Shown: one piece after another, positions 23,175 to 33,659 of the stretch
Numbering within the stretch: the stretch's first letter is position 1
Layout: each line of letters opens with the position of its first letter
Assembly: GCF_035083965.1 (NCBI RefSeq)
Contig: NC_089727.1
Span: 18,789,269-18,853,268, forward strand
From: Branchiostoma lanceolatum
Taxonomy: Eukaryota > Chordata > Leptocardii > Amphioxiformes > Branchiostomatidae
Length of the DNA stretch: 64,000 bases
Reading direction: 5' to 3'
Made by a program: the position numbers and the translations under genes
The notes under the pieces: generated by a model
Seen by the model: the letters and a program-made list of their open reading frames with translations, nothing else
Told to the model about the DNA's origin: nothing
Databases searched by the model: none

Positions 23175-24749
23175 TAGAGTTGTTACAGCGACCAGGCGGC
23201 AAGAAGGTCATCATTCTGTCAGAGAAATATGCAAGATGGCAACAAGATACGATTGCCGCAAACTTATCTCTTCAGTTCTAATTTTGTTTGTAAACAGCTG
23301 AAAAGTTTCCAATCTGGCCTGTGTGAAGATATTTTATACAGCACTGCGGTACATGGTACGCCTTTGTGTAGCAATATATCTATATACATATATGGACACA
23401 GCTATACATATTACACTCAATTCTGCGTAGAATCTTATACATATATATATATTCATACATATATACTATATCACACAATATAATCTATCACGTATGTAGA
23501 GTTATCAACAATGCTATAGTACAAGCCAGAGGGTTTAGCATTGTCAACAACACTTAAGTTTATTTAGTTTAGCTCAAGACGTATTGATGGATGGACTACC
23601 ATATCTTGATTTGGTTATCCCCAGTACATTGTGTTGAAGTTCGATGAAGTTTAGATTGACATTCAGGCTATAACTATACACAGTACAAAAGTTTCTAAAG
23701 CAACTGGACAGATATGTAAACGGTCAAACGTTTCAGGTAGCATCTTTTTACTTTGGTCAGTGACTAAGAAAGGTCTGTAGTCTACAAGCTAATTTAAGGG
23801 TTAGGGAGGCAATGTATGAGAGAATGTACACTTCCCCCTTAACAGGAGAGAAGGACTACGTGTCGAACTTTCCATGACTTACTACCATACCACCCCACGA
23901 GACAACATTACCCCTTGTATAACCCTTGTACAACAGGGGGTTAGCTAAGCCATCAGTATCAACCTTGTATTGACTTTCGCTAGTTTGGTTTTGTATGTGT
24001 ATAGTACAGTTTAACCTAGTAGTACGTCAACATTTGTTAACTTAGCATTTAATCATAGTTTGAAATATTGTTATTGATGCATCTACCGACAGAAGTAAAT
24101 CTTCCTAGAGAATAGAGCAAAATAAATGCGGTGAAAGGTTATTTAAGTCTGTGTGCATGCGGCCGCTTATGTTTTTCCCCTTAATTGAACATGGCGAAAA
24201 CATAAAGAAGGTTAAATAAAGGTGATGCGGGTACCTGTCCTGCAGGTTTCACCATGAACACTAACAATACGGGTGTCAGACACAATACATGTGCACTCGT
24301 ACTCGTAGTTGTCATCAAATAGGGACTAAGGCAATACTGATTCGATTATACGGATGACATCCTCTGAGCACCCCAAAACTGATGCGAGAGTTCGAAAAGG
24401 AAACGTTGGGCAAAAAAAGGTTACATTCGTAGTGAAAGTGGTCAGGAATGTTGAAAAAAAGACCGAGCACACAAAATCTGATGAAAAAGGGATTCCACGA
24501 CATTTTTTTTCCAATATTGTTTTGTTTCGTATTTTGAGCCATGAGCGTAAAGTCAAAGAAGAAGATGTGAAAGAACAAAATTAAAGATAAAAGGTTTATC
24601 TATTCTACCATGTTCTGTGTCTTCAGACATTTCTTCAATTTGTCTGACCACTTAGTTTTCAGATCGGATGCAACTTTTTCTCCACGTTTCACCATGAAAA
24701 ATAACAAGTGTTATACATAACAAAAGACTCTTTGTGGTTGTGTTACATA

Positions 24750-25304
24750 TAGTCCATGGGCCAAGCAGCTTTTTGGTACCAAACAGAGGGACAAAGGGTG
24801 ACTTACTTTTTTGAAAAGGTTGATTCCTCTACTTTATAATTATGCATGATAATAATGTCAAAAGTCCAGCTTCTGGTGACGTCATCAAAATGGACTTCGA
24901 TTTTTGGGACTTAATTCAGAGGACTGGGACAAAATATCAAACATCGATAATTTTCGGTGAAAATCGGTTTGTAGGCAAAAGATACCACAGGAATCGCGAA
25001 ATAGTATGCTTTTGGTTGATAATTTGACTCTATAAGAAGCTATGAGCCTTTTAAGTCCATTTTTGGGGGTAATTTTGTGTAAAAAAATATTTTGTCCCAG
25101 TCCTCTGAATTAAGTCCCAAAAATCGAAGTCCATTTTGATGACGTCACCATATCACGTGATAATTCCTAAAAAGCTGGACTTTTGACATTATTATCATGC
25201 ATAATTATAAAGTAGAGGAATCAAACTTTTCAAAAAAGTAAGTCACCCTTTGTCCCTCTGTTTGGTACCAAATGGCTATTTTGAGGGACCTGGCCCATGG
25301 ACTA
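24750..25304. mobile_element. 555-bp foldback element, present only in duplication unit 2
   Basis: Nearly palindromic: arms 24750-24937 and 25092-25304 are inverted copies (tagtccatgggcc ... ggcccatggacta; acagagggacaaagggtgac; gacttcgatttttgggactt). Flanked by ATA at 24747-24749 and 25305-25307. Unit 1 has the uninterrupted sequence (gtgttacataaatttacgct at 21470-21490), so the insertion and its 3-bp duplication are directly visible. No coding frame. Confidence 0.9.
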
Positions 25305-25788
25305 ATAAGTTTACGCTCTGGTAGTGCACTGGCATTCAAACAAACTTCGGCCTCTTTTGTCATGGCCAGTGGAGTATATTTGATATGTGCAACGAAGAGT
25401 GCATGTTGGACGAGTCAATCATTGAGGGGTGTCTTGCAAAAAATAGACGACGTTAGGTGTTTTTGTTTGCAGCATGAGATACGACGCGTGTATTTTTCAA
25501 AATTGACTGAATTATATGAGGTCGACTGAGGATATCTTCAGTAACTTTCAGCTTGAAAAAGGCCATTAGAAGACACCAACAGCGTTCAAACCACCTGATA
25601 GCTGCAAGTCAAGGGCGCCCTCCCCTCTCCACCTGACTGCCAATGCCATGATGTCAAAACCTGTCCGACGCGTACCTTCACGTCGGGACTTCTGTGGGCG
25701 CTGACGTCTTCAGAAATTGTTCAACATCAGAACCTTCTGGACGTTTTCTTGTAACTCTAGCGTCTTCTTGACGTATTTTTCGGCCACA

Positions 25789-27057
25789 ATGTTTCTCCTG
25801 GTCCGTGTCTTGTGTCTGTCTCTGTCCTGTGGGCTCGTCTTGAGCGCTGCACCGACATTCAACTGCGGCGGTGTTTATACGGGAGACAATGGGACCATCG
25901 AGTCCCCTAGTTGGCCCCATACTTACCCAAACCGACGCCGTTGTGTGTACGAGATCAGGGCACCGCCCGAGTCGACCATCGTCCTGCAGTTCCCCACTTT
26001 CCACCTAGAGCCCCGGTGGAGGAACTGGAGGACCCGTCCCGGACGTTGTATGGACTGGATGAGGCTTTACGACGGGGACAACCTGATTGGAGGCCCGTTC
26101 TGTGGAAAGGAAATTAGCCCTGGCCTTGTCTTCACGTCTGAGACCCACAAAATTACGGTGGTTTTCAAAAGTAACTTCAGAAGGGTCTTCCCTGGGTTCA
26201 GGGGCACTTACAGTACAAACCTACAGTCAACTACGCTGCAGCCGACCGATGATGATGTTGACAGCATCACTCCGGCGTACACCGTTAACAAGTGCGGTCG
26301 CCCCGTTGTCCCAAGGACGCCTTGGACCCGACCAAGCACCGGGAACAAGATCGTGGGAGGAAACATTGCGGCACCAGGCAGCTACCCTTGGCAAGTCGCT
26401 CTCAAATTATCTTTTAGAGGTAACATCTTCTGTGGCGGTGCTTTGTTGAACGAGAACTGGGTTGTCACCACCGCGCAGCCCTGCGCTCTTGATTATAGTA
26501 CTACTAGAATTGTGGCGGTTGTTGGTGAGCACGATGTGAACAACAGTCCGGAATGGAAGGAGTCTGTAAAAGTCCAAAAGATCATTACACATCCCACCTT
26601 TTCATCCGGTAGAATGGGTGACAACATCGCCCTGCTGAAGCTAGTGTCTCCCGTGTCTCTGAATGATCACGTCATGCCGATCTGCCTCCCTAAACAAGGT
26701 TTCGAGACTCCGCCAGGGACTATCGTTACCGTGACCGGGTGGGGCAGGACCTATCATGGCCCCGGTTCACCCGTCCTACTACAAGCCGACATGCCAGTAC
26801 TATCTGCCGATAAATGCTGGACTAGTGTGTATGGTACTAGTAGCATGATATGCACAGGCTACGATGCAGGCGGGGTGGACTCGTGCCAGGGAGACAGCGG
26901 CGGTCCAGTGGTGGTCTTCCCGTCTGAAGGGCCTGCTTACCTAATCGGACTGGTCGGTCGGGGTTATAGCTGTGGTCATCCCGGTTATCCCGGTGTGAAC
27001 ACTCGGGTGTCCCAATTCGTGGACTGGATCAAGGAAACCATGGACAAAAATTCATAG
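25789..27057 (+). CDS. CUB + trypsin-fold secreted protein 2, His and Asp lost, Ser kept
   Basis: Single-exon tandem sister of the gene at 21960, 422 residues. Signal peptide MFLLVRVLCLSLSCGLVLSA, CUB domain ~25-150, a longer Thr/Asp-rich linker than the sister, then the S1 domain from I188 (IVGG after K187). Nucleophile Ser370 (GDSGGP) and pocket Asp364 are intact. The His position is Gln230 within TTAQPC, with one extra Pro before the Cys, and the Asp position is Asn279 (GDNIALL). Normal S1 proteolysis should therefore be absent. A further ATG-free open stretch extends upstream to 25717, but 25789 directly precedes the signal peptide. A role in the humoral or digestive fluid is inference only. 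Confidence 0.9.
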   Translation: MFLLVRVLCLSLSCGLVLSAAPTFNCGGVYTGDNGTIESPSWPHTYPNRRRCVYEIRAPPESTIVLQFPTFHLEPRWRNWRTRPGRCMDWMRLYDGDNLIGGPFCGKEISPGLVFTSETHKITVVFKSNFRRVFPGFRGTYSTNLQSTTLQPTDDDVDSITPAYTVNKCGRPVVPRTPWTRPSTGNKIVGGNIAAPGSYPWQVALKLSFRGNIFCGGALLNENWVVTTAQPCALDYSTTRIVAVVGEHDVNNSPEWKESVKVQKIITHPTFSSGRMGDNIALLKLVSPVSLNDHVMPICLPKQGFETPPGTIVTVTGWGRTYHGPGSPVLLQADMPVLSADKCWTSVYGTSSMICTGYDAGGVDSCQGDSGGPVVVFPSEGPAYLIGLVGRGYSCGHPGYPGVNTRVSQFVDWIKETMDKNS

Positions 27058-28701
27058 AGTTGTCAGAGCGACCAGGCGACTTGGCAAGAAGGCCATCATT
27101 ATGTCAGAAAATATGCAAGATGGCAACAAGATACGACTGTCCCAAACTTATCTCAGCCATTTAAATTTTGTTTGTAAAGACGTGAAAAGTTTTACAATTT
27201 GGCCTGTGTGAAGACATTTTTAACAGCACTACATGGTACGCCTTTGTGTAGCAATATATCTATATAGATATATGGACACAGCTATACATATTACACTCAA
27301 TGCTGCGTAGAATGGTATACATATATATATTTATACATATATACTATAGCACACAATATAATCTATGCCGTATGTAGAGTTATCAACAATGTTATAGTAC
27401 AAGCCAGCGGGTTTAGCATTGTCAACAACAACACTTAAGTTTATTTAGTTTAGCTCAAGAAGTATTGATGGATGGACCACCATTTCTTGATTTGGTTATC
27501 CCCAGTACATTGTGTTTGAAGTTCGACGAAGTTTAGATGGACATTCAGGCTATAACTATACACAATATAAATGTTTCTAAAGCAACTGGATAGATGTGTA
27601 AACGGTCAAACGTTTCAGGTAGCATCTTTTTACTTCGTCAGTGGCTAAGAAAGGTCTGTAGTCTACAAGCTAATTTAAGGGTTAGGGAGGCAATGTATGA
27701 GAGAATGTACACTTCCACAAACAGGAAAGGATGCCTACGTGTCGAACTTTCCCTGACTTATATTACTATCATACCACCCCCGCGAGACAACATTACCCCT
27801 TGTATAACACTTGTACAACAGGGGTTAACAAAGCCATCAGTATCAACCTTGTATTGACTTTCGCTAGGTTGGTTTAAATTTTGTATGTGTATAGTACAGT
27901 TTAACCTAGTAGTACGTCAACATTTGTTAACTTAGTATACAATCATAGTTTAAAATATTGTTATTGATGCATCTACCGACAGAAGTAAAACTTCCTAGAG
28001 AATAGAGCAAAATAAACGAGGTGAAAGGTTACTGAAGTTAGTGTGGCCGCCTGTTTGTTCCCCTCAATTGAACATGGCGAAAACATAAAAAAGGTTAGAT
28101 AAAGGTGATGCGGGTACCTGTCCTGCAGGTTTCACATTGAACACTAACAATACGGGTGTCAGACCCAATACAAGAGCACTCTCGTAGTTGTCATCATGTA
28201 GGGACTAAGGCAATACTGATTCGACTATATGGATGTCATCCTCTGGGCACCCCAAAACTGATGCGAGCGTGCGAAAAAAAGAAAGCTGGGCAAAAAAGAG
28301 TTGCATTCGTTATGAAATCTAAGTGGTCAGGAACGTTGAACAAACGACTGAACACACAGAACATGGCAACCAAACAATAGATTCTATATTCTATAGTCTT
28401 GTTCTTTCACATCTTTTTGGGAAAGACTTTGCTCAAACTCATTTTCAACTAAACTGTACAGATAGTGAGATACACATGGCAAAAACATGATGAAAAGGGC
28501 CTTCTACGATATTAGGCTAATATCTGTTTTCCGATATTGTTTGCAGCTGACGGCAAAGATATTTGTTCATTTTGCAGCTTTTATGTACGATTTATGGTAT
28601 AGTCGCAAACTTTGTCTCTTTTTTTGACACGGACAAAAATTGACGTGAGCGCGGATGTCACCCATATAGTGAAATCAGTGTGGCATAATAGTTAATTCTT
28701 T

Positions 28702-29055
28702 AAAGGAAACCCAAGCAATATTAAGGCCCGAAAATCGGATTTTGAAAGTCAATCTATTTACTCATTTCTATACATGGTAAGTTGAAACGACATGATCACG
28801 ATGTATAGCGACGTCCATCATGCAAAAATATGACGTCGTTGTGACGTGAGACCTCAATGAACATCGTCGCGTGTTTTTTTTTTTGTAGGCTCGTAAAACC
28901 AAGGGGATCATTGTACGGCACGTTTTCGCGCTTGAAGTATGAAGTTATTACGCAAAAGTGGCTAAATAGTGTTAGTAAATGTCACTAGTACCATAAAGAT
29001 TTCAGCATTTTTTTTATTTCCATATTTTGGGACCTAATATTGCTTTGGGTGCCTT
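28702..29055. mobile_element. ~354-bp MITE with AAAGG-start inverted ends
   Basis: Left end aaaggaaacccaagcaatat and right end atattgctttgggtgccttt are inverted copies. The ends resemble those of the TTAA-flanked elements at 39942 and 52322, so it is probably a relative. The flanking duplication is not clear. Confidence 0.72.
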
Positions 29056-29118
29056 TGATTTAAACAAACCTCGGGCTAAGTGGTCATCGCCAGGGGATAG
29101 TCGTCATAATTGGGCCTT

Positions 29119-29532
29119 CACTACCAAAAATATTCTTATTTTTTGTTTCTTCTTACACACAAAAAAGAATCATAAAAAGAAGTCTCTTTTGTCTACGAGT
29201 TAAGAATTTTTTTCATTAGTCCTTATTTTCGTAGAAAAATTGTCTTTAAGTAAGATTATTCAAGAAAGGAAATAACTCTAATATTTTATTAAAAATAGCA
29301 AGAAAAATAATCTTGAAGTCAATGAAAATAAGAAGTTTTCTAGAGGGTGAAAATCTTGTTGAGAAATAGTTTCTTAACTAAAAAGAATTAGGAAAGTGTT
29401 CCTTGTTGTGAGAATTTCCATCGAAAAGATCAGAGTAATTTTTTTAATTCTTTCTTGAAATTTTTGATATAAGAAAAATTGTTCGCGAGTTAAGAAAAAT
29501 GAGGAAAACTAGAAAAATTATTGTTGGTAGTG
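29119..29532. mobile_element. AT-rich element with CACTACCAA inverted ends
   Basis: Begins cactaccaaaaatattctta and ends attattgttggtagtg. The interior is about 80% A/T with many aagaaaaa-like words. Assignment rests on the short inverted ends only. Confidence 0.5.
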
Positions 29533-29659
29533 TTGAGTCTGACGCTTGAAGTTGAAGTACTTCTAAGTGTGAGCCAGTATTGTTCTATGAGAATCGCATC
29601 GTGATTTCTCACTTTCAATGGCTTACGAGTTTTCTTGTTACCGTCGGTAATACATCTTT

Positions 29660-29830
29660 ACTCATCGCACCTGTTCAGCTTCTGTTTCTTGTTGTTTGTT
29701 TGTTTGTTTGTTTGTTTGTATTGCATACCCGGCAAACCGCCTCATGGCGTAACACACCAGGTTTGTTCTGAACAGAACAAGCTGCATATCCGGATAGATT
29801 TATTTAATCCACTCACACCCCTACTCTACT
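29660..29830 (+). repeat. (GTTT)n-linked interspersed repeat
   Basis: A (gttt)6 run, then gtattgcatacccggcaaac and caggtttgttctgaacagaa. An inverted copy lies at 35155-35275 in a DHDH intron. Confidence 0.65.
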
Positions 29831-29869
29831 TCTCGATAAGTATTGTGGATTCTTTAGAGTGCTATAGGT

Positions 29870-30080
29870 GTGTCTTTTCTCAAAACACGGACCGGGACCT
29901 CCACGTAACGTTCAATCCGAGGGATGTCCGTAACCGAAGCTATATATAGCTAGGTACTCATTTCACCTGAGTTAGGAAATTCGTGTAAAATGCCTGTTCA
30001 AGGGCACAACGTCGGGGAATGCCAGGGTATTCGAAACCAGGGCACCCTGCGCCATGACGCCAAGCAACGCCACTACTTTG
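29870..30080 (-). mobile_element. SINE tail fragment (same family as 39880-40698)
   Basis: Shares aagggcacaacgtcgggg, gagctaggtactcattt-like text and the aacgttcaatccgagggatg segment with the SINE at 40440-40698, in the same orientation. Confidence 0.65.
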
Positions 30081-30088
30081 AACATTAA

Positions 30089-30643
30089 AGGAGTCCTAAA
30101 CTCCAGAAGGCGGTATTATTTGCCACTAGATTATGTATCAATGAATCAATAATCAGCCGACTTTTTACAGAATTTTGCTTCTGGTAAAGTACACAAGGTG
30201 TGTTTTTTTAAAACAATATGATACTCACTAAACGCTTGCAGACCCTACCCATGCATTCCCTATGTGTAAACATACATCTTAATGGTGAGTATTTTTGGCA
30301 TAAATGAGGGGGGTTAAGCACAATAAGAAGGCCAATTGTTGATAAGATATAAAAGAACACAAAGCAAGACGAGTTTTTCTTAACCACCCTGACATTCTTT
30401 TTGTAATCTAACTTTTGTCAGGCCTTGTCAGGCACATTGTTATAAGCCACAGGCTGAGGTTGTTTAATTCAATTAATCAGAAAATAGAGGGTCATGTCGG
30501 GAATTTGGTAGAATACTGAATGCTTTTTGATGCGCATTGGACTAGTGGGTACTTTATCGTATACTGTAAAAAGTATTCATTTTTACTTCCTAAAATTATC
30601 ATCTATTGGAAAATGACTCCCCCCTCTGGACTTTAGGACTCCT
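30089..30643. mobile_element. 555-bp MITE with TTAA target duplication
   Basis: Inverted ends aggagtcctaaactccag and ctggactttaggactcct, flanked on both sides by TTAA (30085-30088, 30644-30647). TTAA specificity is typical of piggyBac-type transposition. No coding frame. Confidence 0.85.
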
Positions 30644-31004
30644 TTAATCACCTACAGAGCGGTGAAACATATCGGCAACGCCGAGTACGAAAAGTACAGG
30701 ATAAAATGCAATTTTAAATTACATAACTAACAATACTTAAAATCTAAGATGCTAAGATTTGTAGCAAATTGAGTAGCAATATGAACTGAGTGGAAAGCAA
30801 TGAAATTAATAAAAATGATAATTAAAAAACAGTGAGATTTAGATGGAATAATAAACCATAATAACCATAACTAGCTGAACGGGAACCAATGAAATTGATA
30901 TAGGTAAAATGAATTATATAAAAAAAAAGAACAAACGAAATTGATGTAAGAAATAAGCTATAACTGCAGTAAGGAGTATGATAAAAAGTGGACTGGGTTA
31001 AAGT

Positions 31005-31290
31005 TAAAGTGACCCGGGCGTCCTGAAAAGACGCATAGGGGTGGCGCCCATCTCCATTTCTATAGCCCTTAGGCCACACACATTTGTGCAAGTCACTACA
31101 GCAGGGGGCTGATCCGCTGGTAGTGATGTGTGTGTTTAACTACCATACACTTTCCTAATGCTGAGTGCTAAGTAGAGAAAGCAGTATGTACCATCTTTAA
31201 AGTCTTTGGTATGACCCGGCCGGGGTTCGAACGCACGACCTACCGTGTACAAGGCGAACTCTCTACCAACTAGGCCATTGCACCGATTCG
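31005..31290 (-). mobile_element. tRNA-derived SINE, family 3
   Basis: On the minus strand a tRNA-like head (31290-31208: ggcctagttggtagagagtt ... cgtgcgttcgaaccccggc) is followed by a ~200-bp body ending in aactttaac-like text. The acceptor-stem halves do not pair well and no CCA-proximal discriminator is clear, so it is not called as a tRNA gene. Confidence 0.7.
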
Positions 31291-32655
31291 AGGTGAAAAT
31301 AAAATGAATGATTACAATGTAACCTTGACAATAATCTGGGTATGGAACAATAATGCAATGGGGGTTTACGTGGAACTGTAGAGGATATGGTGTTACACAG
31401 TGTGGTACAAATAACATAGAAAAAACAACAACAAGGAAATTAAACAATTATAAACCATAATTACAGTAGGGAGCATACCAAAAAGTGAACTGGGTGCACG
31501 TGACTACACGATTATAGTGTTCGCAGAGGTTAAGGGTCACGCTGGAACACACGAAGTCTGTAGTATCATGGTAGTATGTCCTTGGATGGGGTCAGAGGGT
31601 AAGGGACATGTGCGTGTGGTTAGACCGGTCCCTGTTACAGACAGCTAACTCACAGGTAAGTTATTTTGAAGTAATGTGTCTTTAGAAAGACGTATTCAAG
31701 CCAGAATTTTGGATCATTGTTACAAAGATAAACAATTACATGTATGTGTGTGTTACTCCAGGCCCATCGAAGACCACATGACATTATTGGCTTTCACCTC
31801 ATTCTGAGGCCCCAATAATTTCCACTGGTGACTATCAGGTGGTGTTACCCTTGATTTCATAAATGGAATATGATACAAGATTTAAAAGTGACACAAAACG
31901 TGATAGAATTTTTAGAAATCGTTCTTCATCTCGATCTGTGGAAAGCCTCTAGTGAAAATTGGGTTTAGAGCGCCTATGTTACTGGATTCACGGCACGTTG
32001 GCGACCTCGTTGCGACCAAGCAATGTGAGCGTGCACAACGAATTTCATCGATAAGATATGAACTCGCTTACGCTTTTGTGTTTTGTTGTCTTTTCGGTCA
32101 TATCTCTATGTTTTGCATGATATCCCCATTATAAAGTCAACAGATGTCTAATTTAATTTAGAACGCAGCGAGGGCGCCAACGTGCCGCGGGTCCAGTGAG
32201 ATAGGGGCTTACGCAAACTGTGATGTTTATCGACCTCACGTGTGGCCTTCCGTGTCAGGTAGAACCTTGGCATTTCAACAGCCTCACCCTGAATAGATAG
32301 ACAGGTTAGACGTCATTACAGAATCCGCGACAGATCAAATCTAGATCGGCAAGGTCCTAACGTTTTGTCACAAAGGTAGGAACATATCTGCTTGTACAAA
32401 TCATAGATATCTGAAGAAGCTTTAACTCCAATGTCTTCCCTAGACCTACCCACATAGCATATACACATGCAGCCGTTCTTAAGTTGTACTGGCCACAAAT
32501 ATAGGGAAATACAGACTCACTGACAGACACCCACTCAAATACAGGCCTGCGCGGCAATTTGAGCTTATCATGAACAAACATAGGTTAAAAAAAACAACAA
32601 CAAAAAACAACACACTAAAACAATACCTTCATTTTTATGTAGGTAACAACCCGCC

Positions 32656-33593
32656 ATGGCACCAACTCGTTGGGGGATCGTGAGCGCTGGAAAAATCAGC
32701 AACGACTTCAAAGTTGCTCTGGACACTCTGCCCGACGAAGAACACCAGGTGAGCGCTACGTCGTTATCTGAGTATTTGTATGAAGGTTTTTCTGTGCTGG
32801 TAATCGGTAAGAGTTTCACACTTTATTTCCGCACATAGTTTTGGGACAGATCATTTTTCGCATTCTGATTAGCTGTTTTGTATTTTTTACTACTACTACG
32901 ACTACTACTACTACTACTACTACTGCTGCTGCTACTACTACTACTACTACTACTACTGCTACTACTACTGCTACTTCTACTGCTGCTGCTGCTACTGCTG
33001 CTACTACTACTGCTACTACTACTGCTACTGCTACTACTACTACTACTACTACTACTGCTGCTGCTGCTACTACTACTGCTACTGCTACTGCTACTACTAC
33101 TGCTGCTGCTGCTGCTGCTACTGCTACTGCTACTACTACTACTGCTACTACTACTACTGCTGCTGCTGCTGCTACTGCTACTGCTACTACTACTACTGCT
33201 ACTACTACTACTGCTGCTGCTGCTGCTACTGCTACTGCTGCTTCTACTACTGCTACTACTACTACTACTTCTACTGCTACTACTACTACTGCTACTACTA
33301 CTACTACTACTGCTGCTACTGCTACTACTACTACTACTGCTGCTGCTGCTACTGCTACTTCTATTACTACTACTACTACTCTCGTTGTCAAGCTTGTCCA
33401 CAGTAAGGTTCATAGCAGATTTTAATCATTGTTATCCTTTAATGTTGGCAGGTGGTGGCTGTGGCAGCCAGAAGCCTGGAGAGAGCAGAGCAGTTTGCTA
33501 AAACTCACAACATCCCGTCAGCTTATGGATCGTATGCCGAGCTTGCAGCACAGGAGGTCATAGGTAGAGTAAGACACACAGACAGACACAGGT

Positions 33594-33659
<66 letters not shown>

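Larger units (their letters stand above)
21270..28390. repeat. Tandem segmental duplication (two units of ~3.3 and ~3.85 kb)
   Basis: Unit 1 (~21270-24535) and unit 2 (~24540-28390) match from the upstream flank (gaagaagatgtgaaagaaca) through promoter, coding region and more than 1 kb of 3' flank, up to the ggtgatgcgggtacctgtcc segments at 24220 and 28105. Unit 2 is longer mainly because of the 555-bp insertion at 24750-25304. Both units carry an intronless CUB-protease gene in the same orientation. Confidence 0.92.
27058..32655. other. Gene-poor spacer rich in MITEs and SINEs
   Basis: 27058-28390 is the 3' flank of the protease unit (AATAAA near 28010). Beyond that only mobile elements and AT-rich sequence were recognised (separate entries 28702-31290). 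The stretch 31300-32650 directly upstream of DHDH has no recognised repeat or exon and may include its promoter. Confidence 0.55.

Noticed and set aside
23370-23480. TATA-rich stretches as promoters
   Set aside because: They are ATATA microsatellite-like tracts in the 3' flanks of both protease copies, not upstream of any gene.
31208-31290. Functional tRNA gene on the minus strand
   Set aside because: A and B boxes are good, but the acceptor stem does not pair and a SINE body follows; the heads at 11503, 17036, 18160, 37190 and 40622 were rejected for similar reasons.
32816-33501. Four 190-207-codon frames (poly-Ser, poly-Leu, Thr/Ala, Val/Ala)
   Set aside because: Open only because CTA/CTG triplets lack stops; the tract lies within DHDH intron 1.
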